A stretch of 64,000 nt of DNA, from positions 62,001 through 126,000 of the forward strand of contig NZ_AYTD01000014.1 in the NCBI RefSeq assembly GCF_000503215.1. Reading direction: 5' to 3'. Both the position numbers and the translations under genes were made by a program. Positions 45,932-53,826 of the stretch are shown here, in pieces. The notes beneath the pieces are model-generated. The model saw only the letters and a list, made by a program, of their open reading frames with translations, had not been told where the DNA came from and searched no databases. This DNA is from Pseudomonas canadensis (GTDB lineage: Bacteria; Pseudomonadota; Gammaproteobacteria; Pseudomonadales; Pseudomonadaceae). Position 1 is the stretch's first letter; each line of letters begins with the position of its first letter.

Positions 45932-46002
45932 TCTCCTAGGTTCTTCCCACTTGCCAGCGAAGTCCGTTGGCAAGCCGTTCTCAAACAACGTCCTCTAGGA
46001 GA
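45932..46002 (+). promoter_or_regulatory. Leader that can hide the peptide-gene ribosome site
   Basis: TCTCCTAG (45932-45939) is exactly complementary to CTAGGAGA (45995-46002), which contains the Shine-Dalgarno of the peptide gene. Between them CTTGCCA (45950-45956) pairs with TGGCAAG (45968-45974). The transcript start is unknown, so it is not certain the first strand is in the mRNA. Confidence 0.45.
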
Positions 46003-46008
46003 TACACC

Positions 46009-46146
46009 ATGCAAGCACTGGAAAACGACCTGGAAACCGAACTGCAACTCGACGATTGGTTTGAAGCGCCGACCCATGAGGCCGCCGTTGAAATGATGCA
46101 AGCCGATGCCGTTGTGCCCTTCGGCACCGCGATGTGGCCATTCTAA
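46009..46146 (+). CDS. 45-residue acidic peptide, RiPP-precursor-like
   Basis: ATG at 46009 follows CTAGGAGATACACC. The N-terminal part is strongly acidic (ALENDLETELQLDDWFEAPTHEA) and the C-terminal part is hydrophobic and uncharged (VVPFGTAMWPF), the layout of a leader plus core. Codon use is normal for the genome. No signal peptide, no cysteine, no membrane helix. It is followed by a perfect 26-bp palindrome and then by an M29/NicX-superfamily enzyme gene. I do not know a family for it; the precursor role is inference from layout and neighbour. Confidence 0.65.
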   Translation: MQALENDLETELQLDDWFEAPTHEAAVEMMQADAVVPFGTAMWPF

Positions 46147-46162
46147 AAACCGGCAGGCATTC

Positions 46163-46188
46163 GGCAGGTGCCGTGCACGGCACCTGCC
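46163..46188 (+). terminator. 26-bp perfect palindrome between peptide and enzyme genes
   Basis: GGCAGGTGCCGTG and its exact complement meet without a gap, giving up to 13 pairs (about 11 after loop formation). It is followed by CCCCTTACCC rather than a T run, so it should act as a partial terminator or message stabiliser, favouring the peptide over the enzyme. Confidence 0.6.
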
Positions 46189-46219
46189 CCCTTACCCAAG
46201 GCACAGAAGGAAGTACGTC

Positions 46220-47179
46220 ATGGACAAGGCCCGCGCCGTCGAACACTTTCTCTACTACCTCGCGCACCATCCGGCCCTCAATGGCCTGAGTAGCCCCACC
46301 GTGCTGCTGGGCCATACCGAGCGCTACGACGCCATCGCCCAGGCGATCACCCACAGCAGCGCCGCCCGCTTCAACTTCCAGGTGCAGCGCCTGGAACTGG
46401 CCGCCAGCGACACCCTGGCCGAAGCCATTGAAGCCTGCGACCTGTACCTGTTTCTCTACGATTCCTCGACCTTGCCCAACCCAAGCGCCGAAGGCCCGGA
46501 CTTTATCCGCGCCCTGCAAGGCGTGATGGCTGAGCACTGGAAAAAGTCCCTGCTGTTCAAGGATTACGGCGACTACTTCTACGACACCTTCAGCGTCGAG
46601 CCCCAGCGCATTGCTGACCTCAATGCCACGCTGATCCGGCGCATGTCCCAGGCCACGGTGTTGAGCTTTACCGACAAGCACGGCTCACGCCTGGAAGCGC
46701 CGATGAGCAGCATCAAGAAGTGGACCAATATCAACGGCATCGGCAACCACGACCTGGCCCCCGGCGAGATCGCCACCCACAGCGAGGCCATCAATGGCCA
46801 GGTGCGGTTTGTCGGCACCTTTCTCAGCACCATCCCGTTCGCACGCAAATATGGCGTGCTGGCGTCACCGCTGGAGCTGTGGATCGAGAACTCGACCATC
46901 TGCAGCGTGGCCAGTGACGTGCCGGGGCTGGCGGACGACTTCAATAAGTACCTGAACGCCAACCCGTCGAACCGGCGTGTGGAAGAACTGGGGATTGGCA
47001 CCAATGAAGGCGTGAAGGACCTGTATGCGCGCAATGCCGGGTTTGAGGAGCGCCATTGTGGGTTGCACCTGGGCCTGGGGGGCGGGCAGAAAGGCAGCCA
47101 TCACCTGGATTTGATCTTTGCCAGCGGGGTATTGGCGCTCGACGACAAGCCGGTGTTTGATGGCACCTTCGCGTTTTAG
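46220..47179 (+). CDS. M29/NicX-superfamily metalloenzyme, short form
   Basis: A 319-residue cytoplasmic protein. The C-terminal half has the M29 aminopeptidase metal-ligand pattern: E183 in LAPGEIATH, E256 in VEELGIGTNEG, H283 in GLHLGLGGG, and H295 with D297 in SHHLDLIF. M29 peptidases are near 400 residues, so this one is shorter, mainly between H283 and H295. The superfamily also includes NicX, a dihydroxypyridine dioxygenase, so peptidase activity is not assured. Start ATG 46220 follows AGAAGGAAG. Preceded by the 45-residue peptide gene and ended by a REP; no other gene joins the unit. Confidence 0.8.
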   Translation: MDKARAVEHFLYYLAHHPALNGLSSPTVLLGHTERYDAIAQAITHSSAARFNFQVQRLELAASDTLAEAIEACDLYLFLYDSSTLPNPSAEGPDFIRALQGVMAEHWKKSLLFKDYGDYFYDTFSVEPQRIADLNATLIRRMSQATVLSFTDKHGSRLEAPMSSIKKWTNINGIGNHDLAPGEIATHSEAINGQVRFVGTFLSTIPFARKYGVLASPLELWIENSTICSVASDVPGLADDFNKYLNANPSNRRVEELGIGTNEGVKDLYARNAGFEERHCGLHLGLGGGQKGSHHLDLIFASGVLALDDKPVFDGTFAF

Positions 47180-47205
47180 AAGCACATCAGGATGACGAGG
47201 CCCCC

Positions 47206-47296
47206 TGTGGGAGCCGGGCTTGCCCGCGATGGCGGTGGATCAGTTGGCATATTTACCCAATGACCCACCGCCATCGCAGGCAAGCCAGCTGCCACA
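47206..47296. repeat. REP-type inverted repeat, imperfect
   Basis: TGTGGGAGCCGGGCTTGCCC at the left pairs with the arm ending GGCAAGCCAGCTGCCACA at 47296; inner GCGATGGCGGTGG pairs with CCACCGCCATCGC. Lies between the metalloenzyme gene and rluB. Confidence 0.8.
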
Positions 47297-47321
47297 ATTG
47301 AATGCATTTCAAATCCAGATC

Positions 47322-47356
47322 CAAAAAAAACGCCAACCCGAGGGTTGGCGTTTTTG
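47322..47356. terminator. Terminator of rluB
   Basis: AAAAAAAACGCCAACCC-GA-GGGTTGGCGTTTTT: nine-pair stem, T run on both strands; 17 bp past the rluB stop on the minus strand. Confidence 0.93.
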
Positions 47357-47372
47357 TGCAGCGTTTAGCGTA

Positions 47373-48584
47373 TCACTGCGGCTTCTTGCGACCAAAACCC
47401 GGACGCTGACCCGAACCGGCCGGGGCGCCACGGCGCTTGCCCGATGGCTCGTCCGCGACCAATTTCGGGCCAGGGCGCTTGTTCGCCGCCGGCTTGGCTG
47501 GACGCTTGGTGCTGGCGTTGTCCGCTGGGCGATCGGCTTCACCCCGATTGCTGCGACCACCCGACGGAGCAGGACGCGGCGCACGTGGCGCACGCTCACC
47601 TTCCTGGCGCGACGGCGCGGTTGGACGACGCTCACCTTCAATCTGCGGTTCACGGGAAATACGACCGCCGGTCGCCGGTGCATTCAGCGCAGGGCGCAGG
47701 GTGCGGGCAACCCGTTCGGTGCGAGCCACAGGGCGCGACGATTTACGCTGCATACGCTCAAGCTTGTCTTTGCTCTTGGCGTTCATCTGCGGCATAGCGA
47801 CGGGCGTCAGGCCGACTTCGGCGCTGAGAATGTCGACTTCGTACTGGCTCATTTCGCGCCAGCGGCCCATCGGCAGATCGGAGTTGAGGAACACCGGACC
47901 GAAACGCACGCGCTTCAGGCGGCTAACCACCAGGCCCTGGGATTCCCACAGGCGACGTACTTCACGGTTACGGCCTTCCATTACCACGCAGTGGTACCAG
48001 TGGTTGAAACCTTCACCACCAGGCGCTTGCTTGATGTCGGTGAACTTGGCCGGGCCGTCTTCCAGCACCACGCCAGCCTTCAGGCGCTCGATCATCTCAT
48101 CATCGACTTCACCACGTACACGCACGGCGTACTCGCGGTCCATCTCGTAGGACGGGTGCATCAGGCGGTTGGCCAGCTCACCGTCAGTGGTGAACATCAG
48201 CAAGCCGGTGGTGTTGATGTCCAGACGACCGATGTTGATCCAACGGCCTTCCTTCGGCTTAGGCATCTTGTCGAACACGGTCGGACGGCCTTCCGGGTCG
48301 TCACGGGTGCAGATCTCACCATCGGGCTTGTTGTACATGATCACGCGGCGCACCGATTCGGCGGCCTCTTCACGCTTGATGACCTTGCCATCGATGGTGA
48401 TTGCATCGTGCAGGTCGACGCGCTGGCCGAGGGTGGCCTCGACGCCGTTGACCTTGATGCGCTTCTGGGTGATCCAGGCTTCGACGTCGCGGCGCGAGCC
48501 CACGCCGATACGCGCCAGCACCTTTTGCAGTTTTTCGCCTGCTGGGCCGATTTCCTGGCTGTCGTTCTGGTCTTTGTCGTTCAT
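47373..48584 (-). CDS. rluB: 23S rRNA pseudouridine-2605 synthase RluB
   Basis: Modifies 23S rRNA. 403 residues: S4 domain (about 14-60, EKLQKVLARIGVGSRRDVEAWITQKRIKVNG), RsuA-type catalytic domain with the aspartate motif GRLDINTTGLLMFTTDGELANRLMHP (about 118-143), and a basic disordered tail from about 270 rich in R, P, G, A and K. The start chosen (MNDKDQ) has GGGAGG eight bases upstream. E. coli RluB is about 290 residues, so the tail is long. Confidence 0.95.
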   Translation of the reverse strand: MNDKDQNDSQEIGPAGEKLQKVLARIGVGSRRDVEAWITQKRIKVNGVEATLGQRVDLHDAITIDGKVIKREEAAESVRRVIMYNKPDGEICTRDDPEGRPTVFDKMPKPKEGRWINIGRLDINTTGLLMFTTDGELANRLMHPSYEMDREYAVRVRGEVDDEMIERLKAGVVLEDGPAKFTDIKQAPGGEGFNHWYHCVVMEGRNREVRRLWESQGLVVSRLKRVRFGPVFLNSDLPMGRWREMSQYEVDILSAEVGLTPVAMPQMNAKSKDKLERMQRKSSRPVARTERVARTLRPALNAPATGGRISREPQIEGERRPTAPSRQEGERAPRAPRPAPSGGRSNRGEADRPADNASTKRPAKPAANKRPGPKLVADEPSGKRRGAPAGSGQRPGFGRKKPQ

Positions 48585-48728
48585 CTTAAGCACCTCCCGG
48601 TGGGTCGATTCAGGCGTGGCCTGAAGAGTGTTGAAAGCGGGGCTTTGGCCGAATAGCTCGGCAAAGGGTCGCGAATCATACGCGCAAGACGCGCGTTGCG
48701 CATCACAGACTAGTCGATAAGCGCCAAG

Positions 48729-48920
48729 TCATTTGCTTTTCCGCCGACCGGTGGCGCCCAGGGCCAGCAATCGCAGCTCGGCTTCGGCCAGGACGCTGCG
48801 CTTGTCGGCTTTGTCGAGTTTCTTCCAGGCGCGGATCTCACGCTTGCTGCGGCCACAGCCAACGCAGATGTCATCGCTGAATTTGCAGATGCTGATGCAG
48901 GGGTCTTTGGTGGAACTCAT
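48729..48920 (-). CDS. DUF1289-family protein
   Basis: A 63-residue protein with the DUF1289 cysteine motif: DPCISICKFSDDICVGCGRSKREIRAWKKLD (about 6-36), where four cysteines could bind a metal or Fe-S centre. Function unknown. The start at 48920 agrees with the family; the longer in-frame ORF runs into a REP element. Confidence 0.88.
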   Translation of the reverse strand: MSSTKDPCISICKFSDDICVGCGRSKREIRAWKKLDKADKRSVLAEAELRLLALGATGRRKSK

Positions 48921-48948
48921 GTTTTGTACCTGACACTGGAGATCTAAA

Positions 48949-49038
48949 TGTGGGAGCGGGCTTGCTCGCGAATGCGGTGGCTCAGTCAATGCATCTGCAA
49001 GCTGATACACCGCATTCGCGAGCAAGCCCGCTCCCACA
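48949..49038. repeat. REP-type inverted repeat
   Basis: TGTGGGAGCGGGCTTGCTCG opens at 48949 and is mirrored up to 49038; inner GCGAATGCGGTG pairs with CACCGCATTCGC. Same family as 37791-37879. Confidence 0.87.
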
Positions 49039-49049
49039 GGTGTATCGCG

Positions 49050-49982
49050 TCAGTCTTCGAACTGGCGGCGCTCGGCTTCGATGGCTTCGGCCAGGGCCCG
49101 GGCTTCGTCTTCTTCGTCGCTCAAAGGCGGTTGTTCGAGAGCGGCGACGGCGGCGAGGAGTTTTGCGCGGGCCTCAGCAACGCCAAGGATGTCTTCCTCT
49201 GGCTCAGGTTCTGCTTCGACTTCAGGCTCAGCCTCAACGTTCGGTTGAGTTTCAGGTTCGGCGACGCCGTCACGCAGCAGGTCGTCGAAGTCAGTCTTGA
49301 TGCCCTGCTCCATGTCGTCCAATTCCAGCAACAACGTATGAAAACTGGTCTCGTCCTTCGGCTCTTCCGGCTCGGCGCTGGCGTCGGCCAATTCCTGCAG
49401 GCTCGCGGGCACCGGGGCGTCGTCGAAGTCGAGCACCGGCTCGGCCTCCATCTCGCGCAGTTCGGCCAGCGGCGGCAGGTCGTCGAGGTTTTTCAGGTTG
49501 AAATGGTCGAGAAACACCTTGGTGGTGGCGAACATCGCCGGTTTGCCGGGCACGTCGCGGTAGCCGACGATGCGGATCCACTCGCGCTCCAGCAAGGTCT
49601 TGACGATATGGCTGTTGACCGCCACGCCCCGCACATCCTCGATCTCGCCCCGGGTGATCGGCTGGCGATAGGCGATCAGCGCCATGGTCTCCAGCATCGC
49701 CCGCGAATAACGTTGCGGACGCTCTTCCCACAAACGGCCGACCCAGGGGGAAAACTTCTCACGGATCTGCAGGCGGTAACCCGACGCCACTTCGCGTAAT
49801 TCAAAGGCGCGGCCATCGCAGGACTTGCGCAGGATCTCCAGCGCCTTCTTGAACACCGGCGGCTCAGGGCGCTCGGCTTCTTCAAAGAGCTCGAACAGGC
49901 GTTCCAAAGATTGCGGTTTGCCAGAGGCCAGGAGAAACGCCTCCAGCAGCGGCGCCAGTTCGCGGGGTTCAGTCAGATTCAT
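49050..49982 (-). CDS. scpB: Chromosome segregation protein ScpB
   Basis: Partner of SMC-ScpA in chromosome condensation. 310 residues: two winged-helix domains (about 5-175; LLEAFLLASGKPQSLERLFELF, YSRAMLETMALIAYRQPITRGEIEDVRGVAVNSHIVKTLLEREWIRIVG) then a long acidic tail rich in E, P and A (about 190-310). The tail is longer than in most ScpB proteins. Lies 12 bp downstream of scpA. Confidence 0.95.
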   Translation of the reverse strand: MNLTEPRELAPLLEAFLLASGKPQSLERLFELFEEAERPEPPVFKKALEILRKSCDGRAFELREVASGYRLQIREKFSPWVGRLWEERPQRYSRAMLETMALIAYRQPITRGEIEDVRGVAVNSHIVKTLLEREWIRIVGYRDVPGKPAMFATTKVFLDHFNLKNLDDLPPLAELREMEAEPVLDFDDAPVPASLQELADASAEPEEPKDETSFHTLLLELDDMEQGIKTDFDDLLRDGVAEPETQPNVEAEPEVEAEPEPEEDILGVAEARAKLLAAVAALEQPPLSDEEDEARALAEAIEAERRQFED

Positions 49983-49994
49983 CGATTCAGCTCT

Positions 49995-50813
49995 TTATTC
50001 GGCTCGCGCCCGCACGTGGATAGCCGCAAAAGGCTCATTCTGGACCAGCTCGACCAACGATTCCTTGACCAATTCAAGGATCGCCATAAAGGTCACCACC
50101 ACCCCCAGGCGCCCCTCTTCAGCGGTGAACAGCTCGACAAAGGGCACGAAACCGCCGCCCTTGAGGCGTTCCAGCACATCGCTCATGCGCTCGCGGGTCG
50201 ACAACGCCTCGCGGCTGACCTGGTGGCTTTCAAACATATCGCCACGGCGCAGCACCTCGGCCATGGACATCAGCAATTCTTCCAGGCTCACGTCCGGCAG
50301 CAACTTGCGCGCGCGGGCTTCAGGCGCGTCGAGTTTCGGCACTACGACGTCGCGGCCCACGCGGCTCAAGCCGTCGATGCCTTCGGCGGCGGCCTTGAAG
50401 CGTTCGTACTCTTGCAGGCGGCGGATCAGTTCGGCGCGCGGGTCATCTTCTTCGGCTTCGACCGTCTCCGAGCGCGGCAGCAGCATGCGCGACTTGATCT
50501 CGGCGAGCATGGCGGCCATCACCAGATACTCGGCGGCCAGCTCCAGGCGCACCGATTGCATCAGCTCGACATAGCCCATGTACTGGCGGGTGATTTCCGC
50601 TACCGGGATGTCGAGGATGTTGATGTTCTGCTTGCGAATCAGGTAGAGCAGCAAGTCCAGCGGGCCTTCGAAGGCTTCAAGGAAGACTTCGAGGGCGTCC
50701 GGCGGAATGTACAGGTCCAGGGGCATTTCCATGACCGCCTGGCCATACACCATGGCAAACGGCAGTTCCTGCTGGGCGCCCGCCTGGCTGTCGACGGTTT
50801 CCACGGCCGACAT
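49995..50813 (-). CDS. scpA: Chromosome segregation protein ScpA
   Basis: Kleisin subunit bridging SMC heads. 272 residues with the family opening FEGPLDLLLYLIRKQNINILDIPVAEITRQYMGYVELMQS (about 48-87) and the C-terminal winged helix (VVTFMAILELVKESLVELVQNEPFAAIHV). Its ATG follows directly after the yciO stop, so yciO-scpA-scpB form one operon. Confidence 0.95.
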   Translation of the reverse strand: MSAVETVDSQAGAQQELPFAMVYGQAVMEMPLDLYIPPDALEVFLEAFEGPLDLLLYLIRKQNINILDIPVAEITRQYMGYVELMQSVRLELAAEYLVMAAMLAEIKSRMLLPRSETVEAEEDDPRAELIRRLQEYERFKAAAEGIDGLSRVGRDVVVPKLDAPEARARKLLPDVSLEELLMSMAEVLRRGDMFESHQVSREALSTRERMSDVLERLKGGGFVPFVELFTAEEGRLGVVVTFMAILELVKESLVELVQNEPFAAIHVRARAE

Positions 50814-51443
50814 TCAGGCCTCGACCATGAACGGCGCCGGGTCGCCGCAACCCACGCGGATCACTTCGGGTTCGCCGTCGGCCAGGTTGATCACGGTGGA
50901 GGCTTTGTTGCCGCCGTAGCCACCGTCGATGATCAGGTCGACGTGCTTTTCCAGCAGGCGGCGCATTTCGTATGGGTCATACAGAGGCTCATCCTCACCC
51001 GGCATGATCAGCGACACGCTCATCAACGGCTCACCCAGTTCTTCGAGCAGCGCCAAGGCGATGGGGTGTTCCGGTACCCGCAGGCCGATGGTGCGCTTCT
51101 TCGGGTGCAACAACAGGCGCGGCACTTCGCGGGTGGCGTTGAGAATAAAGGTGTAGGGCCCCGGCGTGTGCGCCTTGAGCAGGCGGAAGGTGCCGGTATC
51201 GACCTTGGCGAACAGCCCAAGTTGGGACAGATCGCTGCAGATCAGCGCAAAGTTGTGCTTGTCGTCCAACTGGCGCAGGCGTCTTACACGCTCCACCGCG
51301 CCCTTGTCGCCGATCTGGCAACCGATGGCGTAGGACGAATCAGTCGGGTAGATCACCACGCCGCCGGCGCGAATGATCTCGACGGCCTGTTTGATCAGGC
51401 GCGCCTGGGGGTTTTCCGGATGAATCTGGAAGAATTGACTCAC
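50814..51443 (-). CDS. yciO: YciO, Sua5/YrdC-like protein
   Basis: A 209-residue protein of the Sua5/YrdC/YciO family (threonylcarbamoyl-AMP synthase fold). The GTG start gives MSQFFQIHPENPQARLIKQAVEIIRAGGVVIYPTDSSYAIGC, which lines up with E. coli YciO from its first residue. Also KRTIGLRVPEHPIALALLEELGEP. YciO paralogues lack a proven essential role in tRNA modification, unlike TsaC. First gene of the scp operon, or part of it with the PHP gene. Confidence 0.92.
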   Translation of the reverse strand: MSQFFQIHPENPQARLIKQAVEIIRAGGVVIYPTDSSYAIGCQIGDKGAVERVRRLRQLDDKHNFALICSDLSQLGLFAKVDTGTFRLLKAHTPGPYTFILNATREVPRLLLHPKKRTIGLRVPEHPIALALLEELGEPLMSVSLIMPGEDEPLYDPYEMRRLLEKHVDLIIDGGYGGNKASTVINLADGEPEVIRVGCGDPAPFMVEA

Positions 51444-51456
51444 GTGTTCTACCTGT

Positions 51457-52320
51457 TCAGACGGTGGCAGTAATGGGGTCATGCTTGAATCGCCCCGACA
51501 AGAGCGGCAGGTCTTCGGGTACCTGGCGATACTCGCCGATTTCGGACCACCCACCTGGACCATGAAAATCACTGCCGGCACTGACCAGCAGACCAAATTC
51601 GCGGGCAAGAATCGCCAGGCTGCCAACCTGTTCGGCGGGTTGATGCCCGTTGACCACTTCGATCGCGTGGCCGCCCGCTCCAATATAGTCGCTGATCAGC
51701 TTGCGGCGCTTGCTGCGGGTGAAATCGTAATGCCAAGGATGGGCCAGGCTAACCCAGGCGCCGGAGGCACGCAGGGTCCCGACCGTGTCTTCCAGGGTCG
51801 GCCAGTGTTGCTTCACATCGCCCAACTTGCCGGCGCCCAGCCATTTGCGAAAGGCTTCGGCGCGATCTTTGACAAAGCCTTCACGCACCATCCAGTCGGC
51901 AAAGTGCGGCCGGGCCGGTGCATTACCGCTGTCGCCCAGTTCCTGCTGGATGGCGCGGGCGCCATCAAGGGCGTTGGGCATGCCTTTGAGGCTGAGCTTG
52001 CGACTTATTTCTTCGGACCGCAGCCAGCGGCCATCGTGCAAATCGGCGATGGCCTGCACCAGCGGCGGGGCCTGTTGATCGAAACCGTAGCCGAGCACAT
52101 GAATGGTGGCGCCGCCCCAAGTGCAGGACAATTCCACGCCGTTGACCAGCTGCATGCCTAGGCTGTGGGCCGCGACCCGGGCCTCGTCGAGACCTTCGAG
52201 GGTGTCGTGGTCGGTCAACGCCAGGACTCGCACGCCTTTTTCAAACGCACGCGCGACCAGTACCGCGGGCGCCAGGGCGCCGTCTGAGGCCGTGCTGTGG
52301 CAGTGCAAATCAACATTCAC
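51457..52320 (-). CDS. PHP-domain phosphoesterase (YciV/RnmN-like)
   Basis: A 287-residue metal-dependent phosphatase. PHP motifs: VDLHCHSTASDGALAP (about 3-18), LTDHDTLEGLDEA (about 35-47), GVELSCTWGGATIHVLGYGFD (about 62-82) and SAGSDFHGPG (about 258-267). The family hydrolyses 3',5'-nucleotide diphosphates and short RNA. Start set at a GTG (MNVDLHCHS); a TTG 14 codons upstream has no ribosome site. Divergent from yciB; same strand as yciO, 13 bp apart. Confidence 0.9.
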   Translation of the reverse strand: MNVDLHCHSTASDGALAPAVLVARAFEKGVRVLALTDHDTLEGLDEARVAAHSLGMQLVNGVELSCTWGGATIHVLGYGFDQQAPPLVQAIADLHDGRWLRSEEISRKLSLKGMPNALDGARAIQQELGDSGNAPARPHFADWMVREGFVKDRAEAFRKWLGAGKLGDVKQHWPTLEDTVGTLRASGAWVSLAHPWHYDFTRSKRRKLISDYIGAGGHAIEVVNGHQPAEQVGSLAILAREFGLLVSAGSDFHGPGGWSEIGEYRQVPEDLPLLSGRFKHDPITATV

Positions 52321-52407
52321 GGGGATGTGTAACCTCAAGTCAGCTGGCGCTTTCGCTACCAAGGATGTTTGTTATTATGCCGCCACATCCAGCTTCTGGC
52401 TCTTACT

Positions 52408-53004
52408 GTGAAACAATTCATCGACTTCATCCCGCTGTTGCTGTTTTTCATCGTTACCAAACTCGACCCCAGGGTCATCGATATCGCCGGTCACCCGGTG
52501 TCGTTCGGGGGCATCTACAGCGCCACCGCCGTCCTGATCATCAGCTCTATCGTCGTCTATGGCGCTATCTTCATCTCCCAGCGCAAGCTGGAAAAAAGCC
52601 AATGGCTCACCCTCATTGCCTGCCTGGTATTCGGCGGACTGACCCTGGCCTTCCACAGCGAAACCTTCCTCAAATGGAAAGCGCCGGTGGTGAACTGGCT
52701 GTTCGCGCTGGTCTTTATCGGCAGCCACTTCATTGGTGATCGCCTGCTGATCAAGCGAATCATGGGCCATGCGCTGACCCTGCCGGAGCCGGTGTGGACA
52801 CGCTTGAACGTGGCCTGGATCGTGTTTTTTCTGTTCTGCGGCGCCGCCAACCTGTTCGTGGCCTTTACCTTCCAGGATTACTGGGTCGACTTCAAAGTGT
52901 TCGGCAGCCTGGCCATGACCGTGTTGTTCCTGGTAGGCCAGGGTATCTACCTGTCGCGCCACCTGCATGACGTTGCCCCTACCACGCCTAAAACCGAGGA
53001 CTGA
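52408..53004 (+). CDS. yciB: Inner membrane protein YciB (septation protein A)
   Basis: A 198-residue protein of five hydrophobic segments, beginning [19 protein letters not shown] (GTG start) and containing [35 protein letters not shown], the family core. Involved in envelope/septum integrity in enterobacteria; mechanism unclear. Followed at once by yciI, as in E. coli. Confidence 0.95.
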   Translation: MKQFIDFIPLLLFFIVTKLDPRVIDIAGHPVSFGGIYSATAVLIISSIVVYGAIFISQRKLEKSQWLTLIACLVFGGLTLAFHSETFLKWKAPVVNWLFALVFIGSHFIGDRLLIKRIMGHALTLPEPVWTRLNVAWIVFFLFCGAANLFVAFTFQDYWVDFKVFGSLAMTVLFLVGQGIYLSRHLHDVAPTTPKTED

Positions 53005-53005
53005 C

Positions 53006-53305
53006 ATGCTCTACGCAATCATTGCCACCGACGTGGCCAACTCGCTGGAAAAACGCCTGAGCGTACGCCCGGCCCATGTCGAGCGCCTCAAGCAGCTGCA
53101 GGCCGAAGGCCGTATCGTGCTGGCCGGCCCGCACCCGGCGGTAGACAGCAACGACCCAGGCGATGCGGGTTTCACCGGGAGCCTGATCGTTGCCGAGTTC
53201 GCCTCCCTGGCCGATGCCCAGGCCTGGGCCAAGGCTGATCCTTATGTCGCCGCCGGCGTATACGCTGACGTCGTGATCAAGCCGTTCAAGCAAGTCCTGC
53301 CTTGA
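53006..53305 (+). CDS. yciI: YciI-family protein
   Basis: A 99-residue ferredoxin-like fold protein, [44 protein letters not shown]..., with the histidine-aspartate pair expected of YciI (H24 region and DPY late). Starts one base after the yciB stop. Possibly a small hydrolase or dehydrochlorinase-like fold; no proven role. Confidence 0.93.
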   Translation: MLYAIIATDVANSLEKRLSVRPAHVERLKQLQAEGRIVLAGPHPAVDSNDPGDAGFTGSLIVAEFASLADAQAWAKADPYVAAGVYADVVIKPFKQVLP

Positions 53306-53314
53306 TAACGGCCG

Positions 53315-53337
53315 CGCCGAACCTTATCGGTTCGGCG
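53315..53337 (+). terminator. Stem-loop after yciI
   Basis: CGCCGAACC-TTATC-GGTTCGGCG: nine-pair stem ten bases after the stop, without a T run. Likely protects or ends the yciB-yciI message. Confidence 0.55.
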
Positions 53338-53411
53338 TACGCCTAATGGCTCATTATTCTCGGTAACCTGCCGACAACGTTCTGAATATTCGTGTGGAAT
53401 CAGGAGTTCCG

Positions 53412-53819
53412 ATGCGCTTACGTCAGTTGTGTCTGTTGGCAGTGGTAATGATCGGGGCTTCGGCCCACGCTGAAGAAACCTCGAACACCGGCAGTTCCAC
53501 GCCCCTGTCCTTGAGTGTCGGCGCCCAGATCACCGAGTTGCAGCAACGTTTGAAAGAAAGCGAACGCCAGCGTGAAGAACTGAGCAAGCAACTGCAAAGC
53601 GCAGATGCTGCCCGCGAAAGCGCCCAATTGAGTCGCCTTCGCCAAGAGAACCAACGCCTGGCCCAGCAACTCAAAGAGACACAGGGCGGCGCCTTGACCC
53701 GCTGGCTGACCGAGCAACAGCAATGGTTCGTCACCGGCGGGGCCGTCGCACTGATCGCCCTGCTGTGCGGGATCTTCGCCAGTGGTGGGCACCGTCGCCG
53801 TCGACAATGGCTAAATTGA
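53412..53819 (+). CDS. Exported coiled-coil protein with C-terminal membrane anchor
   Basis: A 135-residue protein: signal peptide (about 1-20, ending ASAHA), coiled coil (about 40-95, ITELQQRLKESERQREELSKQLQSADAARESAQLSRLRQENQRLAQQL), membrane helix (about 108-126, FVTGGAVALIALLCGIFAS) and basic tail (GGHRRRRQWLN). It has the layout of the SH3-domain envelope protein family (TIGR04211) without the SH3 part. Seven bases before the response regulator gene. Confidence 0.8.
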   Translation: MRLRQLCLLAVVMIGASAHAEETSNTGSSTPLSLSVGAQITELQQRLKESERQREELSKQLQSADAARESAQLSRLRQENQRLAQQLKETQGGALTRWLTEQQQWFVTGGAVALIALLCGIFASGGHRRRRQWLN

Positions 53820-53826
53820 GTGAGTC

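Larger units (their letters stand above)
45371..46008. other. Long AT-rich leader between aroP-like gene and peptide gene
   Basis: No convincing gene in this 638-bp gap. The left half carries the permease promoter. From about 45690 AT content rises; three copies of TAAtCsTTACAG-like repeats (45695, 45746, 45768), a seven-pair stem-loop (45950-45974) and a sequence complementary to the peptide Shine-Dalgarno (45932-45939) are present. Confidence 0.7.
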
